From Myxococcus hansupus (lineage in GTDB: Bacteria > Myxococcota > Myxococcia > Myxococcales > Myxococcaceae): a DNA stretch of 64,000 bases. The DNA lies in the NCBI RefSeq assembly GCF_000280925.3, contig NZ_CP012109.1, positions 5,538,501-5,602,500 on the forward strand, in the 5' to 3' direction. Positions 39,910-48,932 of this stretch are shown piece after piece. A model generated the notes under the pieces. That model ran no database searches and was not told the DNA's origin. It was given only the letters and a program-made list of their open reading frames with translations. Position 1 is the first letter of the stretch; each line of letters opens with the position of its first letter. Position numbers and translations under genes: made by a program.

Positions 39910-40694
39910 GGCACGGATGGGTGGCCGCGTTCGCGGCGGGGTGGTTGGTGGCGTGCGGTGGGAACAGTCTGCCCGTGGGGGATGGACAGGGAGGACCTCC
40001 GGGTGGCGGCTCACTCCCGGGAGATCCGGTGGTGCCAGGAGGACCGGGTGGCCAGGGCGAGGACCCGGCTCCGTCCGAGCTGACGACCTTGTGGCCGCTG
40101 ACGCAGGGCTCCACGTGGACCTATGACATCCAGGACCCCGTCCATGGCAACTTCAAGAAGGTGGTGACCGTCAAGGGCGCGGGCGAGGTCCCCGGACAGC
40201 CCGGCGTCAACGCCGTCGAGGTGCACAGCCGGCAGGACCGCGTCCTCAATGGCTTCGTGTACGAGGAGGTCTCCTGGCAGGTGGAGCTCACCAACGGGCT
40301 CGTCGTGCGCCTGCGCGAAGACGACTTCCGGGACGGCCAGCAACTGCGCTCCACCACCTGGAACCCCGCCACCGTGAAGTCCGTGGCGGGCGTCCCGGAC
40401 GCCCTGCCCTGGACGTACAAGAGCGACGTGCTCGAGTACATCACCCTGGGCGACGGCACCCGGGAGCAGAAGGACCCCACGTACATCTGGAAGGTGCTGG
40501 AGACGGGCGTGACGGTGCAGACGCGCGCCGGCACCTTCACCAACGCGGTCAAGATTCAGCGCGACAAGGTCAACAACAGCGGCGAGGTGAAGCAGGACAA
40601 GACGCGCTTCTACTGGCTCGTTCCCGGTATCGGGAAGGTGCGTGAGGAAGGCGAGCGCACCGAGGACCTGAGCGCGTACGACATCAAGAAGTAG
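39906..40694 (+). CDS. Lipoprotein of unknown function, coupled to DUF4956
   Basis: The 262-residue product has a lipoprotein signal with lipobox VAC (GWLVAC near residue 17), a Gly/Pro-rich linker, and a compact beta-domain of about 190 residues (WPLTQGSTWTYDIQDPVHG ... TRFYWLVPGIGKVREEGER) that resembles myxobacterial surface lipoproteins of the WxxG-S-W type. Its ATG overlaps the DUF4956 stop by 4 bases, so translation is coupled; that ties it to the VTC/DUF4956 unit. No catalytic motif is visible. Confidence 0.85.
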   Translation: MRHGWVAAFAAGWLVACGGNSLPVGDGQGGPPGGGSLPGDPVVPGGPGGQGEDPAPSELTTLWPLTQGSTWTYDIQDPVHGNFKKVVTVKGAGEVPGQPGVNAVEVHSRQDRVLNGFVYEEVSWQVELTNGLVVRLREDDFRDGQQLRSTTWNPATVKSVAGVPDALPWTYKSDVLEYITLGDGTREQKDPTYIWKVLETGVTVQTRAGTFTNAVKIQRDKVNNSGEVKQDKTRFYWLVPGIGKVREEGERTEDLSAYDIKK

Positions 40695-40827
40695 CCGCCC
40701 CTTGTCTGGGGAGGCGGCGGTGGCGCGGGGGCTTGCTCCTCCGCCTCCTCCTCCAAGCAGGGGCAGGATGAAGGTCAGCGGTTGAACGGTTGGGCCTCCG
40801 TCCCGAGCTTGTTCGGGAGGAGGCCGC

Positions 40828-42501
40828 ATGCACCGGAAGATCCCCTTTCACCTCGCTCCCTTCGCGGCCGCGCTGGCGCTGCTGGCGGCGAGTGCGAGCG
40901 CAGGCACCCTGTACCGGGACCCCTTCCTGCAGAAGGTGGGACCGGACACGGCGACGGTGGCCTTTCGGCTCGCGGCCGACTGTACGCCCGAGGTCCGCTA
41001 CGGCGTGGGAGCGGCCGACCAGGCCGCTGTCTCCCAGGACCGTGGGAAGATTCACGCGGTGGTGCTCACGGGCCTGAAGCCCGGCACCGAGTACACCTAC
41101 GAGGTGTCGGCCTGTGGCCTGCGCACGCCGGCCAAGCGCTTCCGCACCGCGCCCGTGCCCGGCACGCGCAACGTGCACTTCATCACCGTGGGCGACTTCG
41201 GAACGGGCGGCTCGAACCAGCGCAAGGTCGTCGCGGCCATGGTGAAGCAGCGGGCGGAGCTGTTCGTCGCGCTGGGCGACAACGCCTACGCCGACGGCAC
41301 CGAGGCCGAAATCCAGAACAACCTCTTCGTGCCCATGGAGGCGCTGCTCGCCGAGGTGCCCTTCTACGCGTCGCTGGGCAACCACGAGTACGTGACGAAC
41401 CAGGGGCAGCCCTACCTGGACAACCTCTACCTGCCCTCCAACAACCCCGATGGCACCGAGCGCTACTACTCGTTCGACTGGGGCCATGTGCACTTCGTGG
41501 CGCTCGACTCCAACTGCGCCGTGGGGCTGGCGTCGGCGGACCGTTGCACGCGCGACGCGCAGAAGGCGTGGCTGGAGCGCGACCTCGCGGGCTCGACGCA
41601 GCCGTGGAAGATTGTCTTCTTCCACCACCCGCCCTGGTCCAGCGGCGAGCACGGCTCGCAGCTCTCCATGCGCCGCCACTTCGGGCCCATCATGGAGAAG
41701 TACGGCGTGGACCTGGTGCTCACCGGGCACGACCACAACTACGAGCGCAGCAAGCCCATGAAGGGTGACGGCGTCGCCGCGCCGGGTGAGAAGGGCATCC
41801 CCTACCTCGTCGTGGGCGGCGGCGGCGCGACGCTGCGGCAGCTTCCCGGCACCAAGCCGGACTGGAGCGTCATCCGCGACAACCAGGCCTATGGCTTCCT
41901 GGACGTGAAGGTCGTCGACGGCACGCTCACCGCCCAACTGCTGGGCGCGGATGGCAGCACCGTGGACCGCTTCACGCTGGAGAAGAACCTGCCGCCCCTG
42001 GAGCCGCTCCCCGAAGGTGAGCTGGCGCTGATTGTCGAGGGCGAACGCGGCGTGGCCCCCCACCAGGCCCTGTTCCGCGCCACGCCGTCGCTCCAGGGCG
42101 CGACCGTGACGTGGGACTTTGGCGACGGTGGCGCGGCGGAAGGCGAGGCGGTGGACTACGTCTTCGCCCTGCCAGGGCAGTACACGGTGACGGCCACCGC
42201 CAGCCAGGGCGCGGTGAAGCAGACGGCCACCGCCCTGGTCCAGGTGACGCGGGCGGAGTCGCCGGGCGAAAACCCCGGGGCGCCGGATTCGGGCACCCCA
42301 GGAGACGAGACGCCGGACTCGGGCACCCCGGACGGGGGCTCGCCCTCGGGCCGGGCGATGGGGAGGACAACACCGCCAGCAGCGGCTGCGCCGCGGGCCC
42401 CACGGCCCCCCTCCTCCCCGCGGCCCTGGCCCTGCTGGCCGCCCGGCGCCTGTACCGGCGCCGTCCGTAAGCGCGCCCGCCGGCCCCTCCCGAGGGCATG
42501 A
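40828..42501 (+). CDS. Purple-acid-phosphatase-like metallophosphoesterase with PKD domain and out-of-frame MYXO-CTERM
   Basis: A signal peptide (1-25), an FN3-like N-terminal domain (YRDPFLQKVGPDTATVAFRL), a calcineurin-like phosphoesterase core and a PKD domain are in order. Metal blocks are GDFGTGG, LGDNAYADG, LGNHEY, FFHHPPW and GHDHNYER, so the di-metal centre is complete and the protein should release phosphate outside the cell. A PDSGTP linker follows. The annotated frame then runs into Pro/Arg-rich nonsense to 42501, while the next frame from about 42350 encodes a perfect MYXO-CTERM tail ending at 42470. One base appears to be missing between about 42334 and 42365, in a G-rich stretch. 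It lies in the phosphate/polyphosphate neighbourhood. Confidence 0.9.
   Translation: MHRKIPFHLAPFAAALALLAASASAGTLYRDPFLQKVGPDTATVAFRLAADCTPEVRYGVGAADQAAVSQDRGKIHAVVLTGLKPGTEYTYEVSACGLRTPAKRFRTAPVPGTRNVHFITVGDFGTGGSNQRKVVAAMVKQRAELFVALGDNAYADGTEAEIQNNLFVPMEALLAEVPFYASLGNHEYVTNQGQPYLDNLYLPSNNPDGTERYYSFDWGHVHFVALDSNCAVGLASADRCTRDAQKAWLERDLAGSTQPWKIVFFHHPPWSSGEHGSQLSMRRHFGPIMEKYGVDLVLTGHDHNYERSKPMKGDGVAAPGEKGIPYLVVGGGGATLRQLPGTKPDWSVIRDNQAYGFLDVKVVDGTLTAQLLGADGSTVDRFTLEKNLPPLEPLPEGELALIVEGERGVAPHQALFRATPSLQGATVTWDFGDGGAAEGEAVDYVFALPGQYTVTATASQGAVKQTATALVQVTRAESPGENPGAPDSGTPGDETPDSGTPDGGSPSGRAMGRTTPPAAAAPRAPRPPSSPRPWPCWPPGACTGAVRKRARRPLPRA
42360..42470 (+). other. Out-of-frame MYXO-CTERM sorting tail of the metallophosphoesterase
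   Basis: In the frame ending TAA at 42468-42470 the translation reads SSGCAAGPTAPLLPA, then ALALLAARRLYRRRP. This is the tripartite MYXO-CTERM signal: invariant Cys, hydrophobic helix and Arg-rich end. It is the natural C-terminus of the gene at 40828 but is out of frame by one base. Confidence 0.85.
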
Positions 42502-42634
42502 CGCCCCGTGACGCGGGCTGGCGGGAGCCCGCGCCGCGCCCGCCCCTGGGAGACACCGGCCCGCCCGCCCGCCGGTCGGATTTGCTTTCCGCGCTTGTCA
42601 ACGCGGCCCAGGGAATGCAAAGCCGCATACCGTC

Positions 42635-44053
42635 ATGGCCACCCATCGCAAGTCCCGCCCGCCCTCGCGGTCGGCCCCGAAGAAGTCCAGTGCCCCGTCC
42701 GGGAAGAAACCCGCCCCCTCCGAGCGCGGCGAACGTCCGCTGCGTGAGGACCTGGTCCTCCAGGCCTGCCTGGAGGCCTACGGCTCGGTCCGGCACGAGG
42801 GCCGCATGGCGGACCGGGCGCTGGACTTCACCCTGCGCCGCAAGGCCAACCTCTACTCCAACGAGCGCCGCGCGGTGGCCGAGCGCGTCTACGGCCTGCT
42901 GCGCCGTCAGCGCACCGTGGACTTCCTGCTGTCGCGCGCGCACCCGCGCTTCGACGCGCTGGACACCTCGCGCCAGGACGTCCTCCGCATCGCCGCCTCG
43001 CGCGTCCTCTATGGCGAGCCCCACGGCCTGGTCGCCCGGCAGTTCGCCCTCGCGCCCCCGGATGCCGCGGCCCTGGGCACCCTGCCGGAAGCCGCCGCCC
43101 TGCTGGAGACGCTGCCGCCCCGGGAGCACTTCCCCATCGCCGCGTCGCTGCCGGACTTCCTCGCCGACCGCTTCCTGGCGACCTTCGGCCGGGACGCCGC
43201 GCGCGCCGCGGAGGCGATGAACGAACGCGCCCCCCTGGTCGCCCGCACCAACCTGCTCAAGGGTGACCGCGAAACGCTGATGCAGCGGCTGCGCGCCGAA
43301 TCGGTGGACGTGAAGCCCACGCCCCTGTCCCCCATGGGCCTGGTGCTGGAGACGCGCATCAACGCCTTCTCGCTGGCGAGCTTCCGCGAAGGGCTGATGG
43401 AGCTCCAGGACGAGGGCAGCCAGTTGCTCGGCATGCTGGTGGATGCGCCGCCCACGCGCGTGGTGGACGCGTGCGCGGGCGCGGGCGGCAAGACGTTGCA
43501 GTTGGCCGCGCAGATGAAGAACCGGGGCGACCTGCACGCCCTGGACGTGGATGAGCGGCGCATGGAGGATTTGAAGAAGCGCGCGCGCCGCGCGGGCGTC
43601 CACAACACGCGCGCCCAGCTCATCCCGCTCGAGGGCCCGGAGGCCGAGGACGCGCTGGCGCCCCTCAAGGACAAGGCGGACCGCGTGCTGGTGGACGCAC
43701 CGTGCAGCGGCACCGGCACCTTCCGCCGCAAGCCCGACGCGCGCTACCGCCTCACGCCCGCGGACCTGGAGATGCATGTCAGCCGGCAGAAGGCCCTGCT
43801 GGCGCGCTTCGCCACCATGGTGAAGCCCGGTGGCCGGCTCATCTACGGCACCTGCAGCGTGCTCCGGGAGGAGAACGAGAACGTGGTGGAGGACTTCCTC
43901 GCCAAGCACCCGGATTTCTCGGTGAAGCCCGTGGTCGAGCTGCTGGGCCCCGAGCTGGGCGAGAAGGTGGGCCCCGGTCCCTTCCTGCGCCTGGCGCCGC
44001 ATACGCACGGAACGGACGGCTTCTTCGGCGCGGTCCTCGTCCGGGCGAAGTAG
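42635..44053 (+). CDS. RsmB/NOL1-NOP2-Sun family rRNA (cytosine-5) methyltransferase
   Basis: The 472-residue protein methylates cytosine-5 in rRNA (family). It has an N-terminal NusB/RsmB-like helical domain (residues ~40-160) and a C-terminal class I methyltransferase with VDACAGAGGKTLQLA (motif I), LDVDERRM, the two-cysteine catalytic motifs VDAPCSGTGTFRRKP (motif IV) and YGTCSVLREENE (motif VI). Both cysteines of the family mechanism are present. The first 35 residues are a basic Ser/Pro/Lys tail. Position-967 specificity of RsmB is likely but not certain. It is followed by an M61 peptidase after 31 bases. Confidence 0.93.
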   Translation: MATHRKSRPPSRSAPKKSSAPSGKKPAPSERGERPLREDLVLQACLEAYGSVRHEGRMADRALDFTLRRKANLYSNERRAVAERVYGLLRRQRTVDFLLSRAHPRFDALDTSRQDVLRIAASRVLYGEPHGLVARQFALAPPDAAALGTLPEAAALLETLPPREHFPIAASLPDFLADRFLATFGRDAARAAEAMNERAPLVARTNLLKGDRETLMQRLRAESVDVKPTPLSPMGLVLETRINAFSLASFREGLMELQDEGSQLLGMLVDAPPTRVVDACAGAGGKTLQLAAQMKNRGDLHALDVDERRMEDLKKRARRAGVHNTRAQLIPLEGPEAEDALAPLKDKADRVLVDAPCSGTGTFRRKPDARYRLTPADLEMHVSRQKALLARFATMVKPGGRLIYGTCSVLREENENVVEDFLAKHPDFSVKPVVELLGPELGEKVGPGPFLRLAPHTHGTDGFFGAVLVRAK

Positions 44054-44084
44054 CCTGGGCCTGGGGGGGAGAGAGACATCGCTC

Positions 44085-45860
44085 ATGCACCCTGCCGTCC
44101 GCTACCGCGTCTCCATGCCCCGTCCGCACTCGCACCTCCTGGAGGTGGAGGCCTCTTTTCCCGGAGGCCCCGAGACGGTCGATGCCGTGCTGCCGGTGTG
44201 GACGCCGGGCAGCTACATGGTGCGCGAGTTCGCCCGGCAGGTGCAGGACGTCACGGCGCACGCACCGGACGGCTCGCCGCTGCCGGTGCGGCGCACGGAC
44301 AAGCGGACCTGGCGGGTGGAGGCGCAGGGGCTCGCCGTCACGCTGCGCTACCGCGTCTACGCCAACGAGCTGACGGTGCGCACCAACCACCTGGACGGCT
44401 CCCACGCGTACTTCAACGGCGCCGCCACGTTCCTCTACACGGAGGCCACGCGAACGCTGGAGCACCACGTCGCTGTGGACGCGCCGAAGGGCTGGAGGGC
44501 GTTCTGCGCGCTGGGCCAGCGAGAAGACGCCTTCATCGCGCGGGACTACGACGAGCTGGTGGACAGCCCCTTCGAGGTGGGGCCCCACACGCCGCTCACC
44601 TTCAGCGTGGAGGGCGTGCCCCACGAGGTCGTCGTCTGGGGCGACACCGTGCAGGAACCGGAGCGGCTGTGCGCGGAGCTCCAGCGCATCTGTGAGTGCC
44701 AGGCCCGCGTGTTCGGCGGGCTGCCGATGCCGCGCTACCTCATCCTGCTGTACCTGACGGACCGGGGCCGCGGCGGCCTGGAGCACAAGGCAAGCACCGC
44801 CCTGCTCTTTCCACGGGCCGGGCTCTCCACGGGCCGCGGCTGGGAGGACCTGCTCACCCTGGTGGCGCACGAGTACTTCCACCTGTGGTTCATCAAGCGG
44901 GTGAAGCCGCGCGCGCTGGTGCCCTTCGACTACGCCCAGGAGAACTACACCACGCTCTTGTGGGCCTTCGAGGGTGCCACCGCGTACTACGACAACCTCT
45001 TCGTGCGCCGCGCGGGGTTGATGTCCGCGCAGCGCTACCTCACGCGCCTGGGCGAGACGCTCACCCTGCTGCGCGCCACGCCGGGGCGCCGGGTGCAGAC
45101 GTTGTCAGAGGCCTCGCTCGTGAGCTGGGTGAAGCACTACCGCCCGGACGAGAACTCTCCCAACAGCGCCATCTCCTACTACCTCAAGGGCGAAATCGTC
45201 TCCGCGCTGCTGGACCTGGAGATTCGCCGCGCCACCCGCGACGCCCGAAGCCTGGACGACGTCGTGCGCGTGTTGTGGGAACGCCACGGCGACGGCTCCG
45301 GCGTCCCCGAGGAAGGGGTGGAGGCCGCGGCGAGCGAGGTGGCGGGCGTGGACCTCACGCCCTTCTTCGACCGGGCCCTGCGCACCACGGAGGACCTGGA
45401 CTACTCCGTCTTCGCGCACGTGGGTCTGGAGGTGGGCTCACGCATGCGAGAGTCCATCAGCGACAAGGGGGGCACACCGCCACGAGGCCGAACGGGCGAA
45501 GGCCGGCCCAAGGGATGGCTGGGCGTCACCACCCGGGCGAACGGCACCATCTCCGTGGTGCAGGAAGGTTCACCCGCCCAGGACGCGGGCCTCTACGTGG
45601 AGGACGAGCTCGTCGCCCTGGAAGGCTGGCGGGTGGACGGCAACGGCCTGCTCGGGCGGTGCGAGGACCGCAGGCCCGGGGAGACGGTGCGGCTGACGGT
45701 GTTCCGCAGGGACCGGCTGCTGGACATCCCCGTGGTGCTGGGAACGAAGCCGGCCGAGGCGGCCTGGCTGGCGCGCGTGGAGAACCCCACCGACGCCCAG
45801 AAGGCGGCATACCAGGCGTGGCTCGGGGCCCCCTGGGAGGACGCCCCCGGACAGGCGTAG
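44085..45860 (+). CDS. M61 family glycyl aminopeptidase with PDZ domain
   Basis: This 591-residue protein has the M61 layout: N-terminal beta domain, gluzincin catalytic core and C-terminal PDZ. The zinc motif is HEYFH in VAHEYFHLWFIKRVKPR, and the family block WAFEGATAYYDNLFVRRAGL carries the third ligand Glu 22 or so residues on. A PDZ domain near residues 480-560 (GWLGVTTRANGTISVVQEGS) follows. No signal peptide is visible, so it appears cytoplasmic. The B-box/TPR gene starts 12 bases after its stop. Confidence 0.93.
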   Translation: MHPAVRYRVSMPRPHSHLLEVEASFPGGPETVDAVLPVWTPGSYMVREFARQVQDVTAHAPDGSPLPVRRTDKRTWRVEAQGLAVTLRYRVYANELTVRTNHLDGSHAYFNGAATFLYTEATRTLEHHVAVDAPKGWRAFCALGQREDAFIARDYDELVDSPFEVGPHTPLTFSVEGVPHEVVVWGDTVQEPERLCAELQRICECQARVFGGLPMPRYLILLYLTDRGRGGLEHKASTALLFPRAGLSTGRGWEDLLTLVAHEYFHLWFIKRVKPRALVPFDYAQENYTTLLWAFEGATAYYDNLFVRRAGLMSAQRYLTRLGETLTLLRATPGRRVQTLSEASLVSWVKHYRPDENSPNSAISYYLKGEIVSALLDLEIRRATRDARSLDDVVRVLWERHGDGSGVPEEGVEAAASEVAGVDLTPFFDRALRTTEDLDYSVFAHVGLEVGSRMRESISDKGGTPPRGRTGEGRPKGWLGVTTRANGTISVVQEGSPAQDAGLYVEDELVALEGWRVDGNGLLGRCEDRRPGETVRLTVFRRDRLLDIPVVLGTKPAEAAWLARVENPTDAQKAAYQAWLGAPWEDAPGQA

Positions 45861-45872
45861 GCTTCCAGGAGC

Positions 45873-47354
45873 ATGCACCCCACGCCGAGCAACGTCGTCC
45901 CACTGGAGTCGACGCTGCCCTCCTGCCAGCACCACCGCTCCGCACACGCGGGATGGCGCTGCACGGCCTGCGAGGCGACGCTCTGCCCCCGCTGCGTCGT
46001 GGGACGCCGGGCCCAGACGGTCCTGCTGGTGGCGTGCGCCCACTGTGGCGACGCCGCCGAGCCCCTCCTCACCCACCGCGCCCGGGTGCCGCTGACACAG
46101 CGGCTGAGGCCCGCGTGGCGCTACGTCTTCTCCGCGTCGGGCCTGCAGGTGCTGGCCGGCGTCAGCCTCACCCTGACGGTGCTGGGGTGGCTGACGGACA
46201 TGACCATCCTCTTCCTCAAGCCCGTCTCCCTGGTCATCTACGGGAGCGTCTTCTGGGCCACCTTCTACAAGCTGGCGCGGGAGTCCGCCCGCGGTGAGCG
46301 CGAGCTGAGCCCGCCGGACTTCCACCACTTCATCGAAGACGGCGTCGTCCCCGGCCTCCGGGGCGTCGCGACCTTCGCCCTCCCGTGGATCCCCGCGTTC
46401 ATCTACGCCACGCTGCGCTATCCCCTCCTCCTGGAAGTCTTCGAAGGCACGACGATTCACGCGGCGCGGCTGGCCCGCTTCGCGAGCATGGCGCTGCTGG
46501 ACCCACTGATGTGGGGACTCATCCTGCTCGCGCTCGTGTGGCTCCCCGCGGTGCTCCTGCTCACCGCGGCGGGGCACTCCATCGACTCCCTGCTCAACCT
46601 TCCCGGCACGGTGCGGCGCATGCGGAGGCTGGGGCGCGACTACGTGCTGTTCGGCGCGGTGTTGGGCGCCCTGGGCGGGGCGCACCTGCTGGCCCTGGGG
46701 CTCGCCACCGGGCTGCGCTGGATGGACGTCTTCCTCGTGTCGCGCCTGCTGTCGGAGGGCCTCACGCTCATCGTCCCCTTCACGGCCGCCCACGTCCTGG
46801 GCCTGGTGCTCCACACCCGCGGAGACGCGCTGGGCCACGGCCTGGACCACGAGTACCTGGAGCCGGTGCTCGGCGACACGCCACCGGAGCAGCAAGCGGC
46901 GCCGCTGCACGAGGACGCGCCGTTTTCCTCCGCGAGCGAAGGTGTGTCCTTCGTGGAGGTCCAAACTCCCATGCAGCGCGCCGCGAGCGACGCACTCGCG
47001 GCGTTGGGGGCGGCCGTCGAGGCACGCGACCTTCCGCTCGCGATGTCGCTGTATGCCGCCTTGCGGCAGCAGCCGCAGGTGCGTGTGCCTCCAGCGCACC
47101 ACCTGTTCATCGGTCAGGCCGCGGCAGTGGAAGGAAATTTCCCACTGGCGGTACACGCGTTGGAATCCGCGGCGGATGTGGCACCGGAAGACCCCACCGC
47201 GCCCCGCGCATTGGTCATCCTGGCGCGTGTGTTGGGCGAACGGATGCAGGACGCCCCACGCGCGGAAGAAGTCTACCGCTATGTGCTCCACCGCTACCCA
47301 GACACGGCAGCGGCGCGCTACGCACGCGAGCGCGTAACAACGTCTTCCGACTGA
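45873..47354 (+). CDS. Membrane protein with B-box-like zinc finger and TPR-like tail
   Basis: The 493-residue protein starts with a B-box-like zinc module (C18, H21, C30, C33, C38, C41, then CAHC at 55-58), followed by about five transmembrane helices (residues ~85-315) and a soluble C-terminal part with TPR-like helix pairs (residues ~375-490, AVHALESAADVAPEDPTAPRA). The architecture is common in myxobacteria but no function is assigned to it. It follows the M61 peptidase closely, so the two may be cotranscribed. No catalytic residues were seen. Confidence 0.8.
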   Translation: MHPTPSNVVPLESTLPSCQHHRSAHAGWRCTACEATLCPRCVVGRRAQTVLLVACAHCGDAAEPLLTHRARVPLTQRLRPAWRYVFSASGLQVLAGVSLTLTVLGWLTDMTILFLKPVSLVIYGSVFWATFYKLARESARGERELSPPDFHHFIEDGVVPGLRGVATFALPWIPAFIYATLRYPLLLEVFEGTTIHAARLARFASMALLDPLMWGLILLALVWLPAVLLLTAAGHSIDSLLNLPGTVRRMRRLGRDYVLFGAVLGALGGAHLLALGLATGLRWMDVFLVSRLLSEGLTLIVPFTAAHVLGLVLHTRGDALGHGLDHEYLEPVLGDTPPEQQAAPLHEDAPFSSASEGVSFVEVQTPMQRAASDALAALGAAVEARDLPLAMSLYAALRQQPQVRVPPAHHLFIGQAAAVEGNFPLAVHALESAADVAPEDPTAPRALVILARVLGERMQDAPRAEEVYRYVLHRYPDTAAARYARERVTTSSD

Positions 47355-47398
47355 TACAGACGTTGCCGTGCTCGAACGCCAGCATCACCCTTTCCGAC

Positions 47399-47782
47399 AT
47401 GGTTCGCGCTCGCTGGGTTTCGTGGCTCCTGGGTATCAGTCTCCTCGCGGCATGTGATCAGGCGCCGCGGGTTCAACGCGCGGTCGATGACTGCGAAGCC
47501 GAATTGGTATCGCTCAAGGTGGAGGTGCTGTCCGCGGACGGCGCGCGCATCCGCGGAGCGACCGTCACCGGCACCAACGTGACGTCCAACATCAGCATCA
47601 CCGGCGTCACGGATGGACAGGGCGTCAGCACCGCCATCAACGAATCGCTCGCGCCCAGCCCGGTGCGTGTCGTGGCCACGGCGGGCTCCAAGGTGTCCCC
47701 GGCCCACCAGGTGGAATGGCAGTGTGACGGTTGCAACTGTCAGCCCGAGCCCTCGACGCTGGAGCTGCGGCTCAATCCGTAA
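47399..47782 (+). CDS. Small lipoprotein with carboxypeptidase-regulatory-like domain
   Basis: The 127-residue product starts MVRARWVSWLLGISLLAAC, a clean lipoprotein signal with lipobox LAAC, followed by a short beta-sandwich with LKVEVLSADGARIRGATVT and GVTDGQGVST, the pattern of carboxypeptidase regulatory-like (CarboxypepD_reg) folds. Cys-Asp-Gly-Cys-Asn-Cys near the C-terminus may form disulfides. A much longer open frame surrounds it but its upstream part is antisense-type noise over the TPR gene. Start at 47399 is set by the signal peptide. Confidence 0.8.
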   Translation: MVRARWVSWLLGISLLAACDQAPRVQRAVDDCEAELVSLKVEVLSADGARIRGATVTGTNVTSNISITGVTDGQGVSTAINESLAPSPVRVVATAGSKVSPAHQVEWQCDGCNCQPEPSTLELRLNP

Positions 47783-48050
47783 CACCCGCCAAAGCGGCCG
47801 CAGCCACGGCTTCCTGGATTCCGCAGGACGAACGCCGGGGAGGTTGTGCTGCACCCGCCCCATGGAGTACGGCTGGTGTCATGCGTGACGCTCGTCAGCC
47901 TGCCCCGCGTTGGGTCCACCCTGCTTCCAGGGAGGCCTCCCTGTCGGCTTCCTCCATGCACGGGACTCCGGGGACGTGTTGCCGCTGTTCGCGCGTTCCC
48001 TCCCCAGGGAGTCCTATCGGCGCACGTTCCAGGTAGGCCCGGGCCCCGTC

Positions 48051-48932
48051 ATGTCCGCCGAATCCGTGGAACAGTTGCTCCAGCGCCCGTTGTCCGAGCT
48101 GACCGCGCGCTTCGTCACCCAGGCGAACCCCGTCCCCGCTGGCCTCTTGGAAGCGCTGGACGCAGACAGCCGGAGTGGAGCCCAGGCGCTGGCCCGGCGC
48201 ATCCGCTCCCGGCAGGAGAAGAACCGCGCGGAGGGACAGCGCCTGCGCCGCCTGCTCCGCTACGAGACGGAGCTGTGGGAGCAAGGCGCCACGCACATCG
48301 CCGGCGTGGACGAGGCCGGCATGGCCCCGCTCGCGGGCCCGGTGGTCGCCGCCGCGGCCGTGCTGCCCCGAGGCTTCCGCCTCAAGGGGCTCGACGACTC
48401 GAAGAAGATTCTCGACGCCGACAAGCGCGAGGCCCTGGCCGTCGTCATCAAGCAGGAAGCGGTGGCGTGGGCCGTGGGCCGCGCGGAGGTCGAGGAGATC
48501 GACCGCATCAACATCTACCACGCGGGGCTGCTGGCCATGCGCCGCGCCGTGGAAGGGCTCTCGGTGAAGCCCGACCACCTGCTGGTGGACGCGCGGACGG
48601 TGCCCGAGTGCTCGATACCGCAGCAGGGCATCATCAAGGGTGACGCGCTGTCGCTGAGCATCGCCGCGGCCTCCATCCTGGCGAAGACGACGCGCGACCG
48701 CTGGATGGCGGAGCTGGACGCGCAGTACCCGGGCTACGGGCTCGCCGCGCACAAGGGCTACCCGACGCCGCTTCATCTCCAGACGCTGCGAGAGAAGGGG
48801 GTGCTCCCCATCCACCGCCGCAGCTTCGCGCCCGTGCGCGAGGCCCTGGGGCGGCCCACGGGCGCGGCCCCTTCCGCCGCGCAAGCCGAGCTGTTCCCCC
48901 TGGCCGCGTCCCGGACGGCGGTGAAGTCATGA
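48051..48932 (+). CDS. rnhB: Ribonuclease HII with GRG motif changed to GMA
   Basis: RNase HII cuts RNA in RNA-DNA hybrids and single ribonucleotides in DNA. The 293-residue product has an 80-residue N-terminal helical extension like Bacillus RnhB, then the catalytic core: D87-E88 in [21 protein letters not shown]180 in LLVDARTVP and D198 in [20 protein letters not shown], so the DEDD set is intact. The Gly-Arg-Gly motif that senses the ribose 2'-OH at the RNA-DNA junction is replaced by Gly-Met-Ala (90-92). The ATG at 48051 avoids a non-conserved upstream extension. Its stop overlaps the start of the next gene (ATGA). Confidence 0.95.
   Translation: MSAESVEQLLQRPLSELTARFVTQANPVPAGLLEALDADSRSGAQALARRIRSRQEKNRAEGQRLRRLLRYETELWEQGATHIAGVDEAGMAPLAGPVVAAAAVLPRGFRLKGLDDSKKILDADKREALAVVIKQEAVAWAVGRAEVEEIDRINIYHAGLLAMRRAVEGLSVKPDHLLVDARTVPECSIPQQGIIKGDALSLSIAAASILAKTTRDRWMAELDAQYPGYGLAAHKGYPTPLHLQTLREKGVLPIHRRSFAPVREALGRPTGAAPSAAQAELFPLAASRTAVKS

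Noticed and set aside
46385..47398. Upstream part of the long frame that ends at 47782
   Set aside because: It overlaps the TPR membrane gene in another frame; only the last 127 residues have a signal peptide and domain.
47910..48050. N-terminal extension of RNase HII by 47 residues
   Set aside because: Residues are Gly/Pro/Arg-rich with no counterpart in RnhB; the Bacillus-like extension starts at the ATG at 48051.
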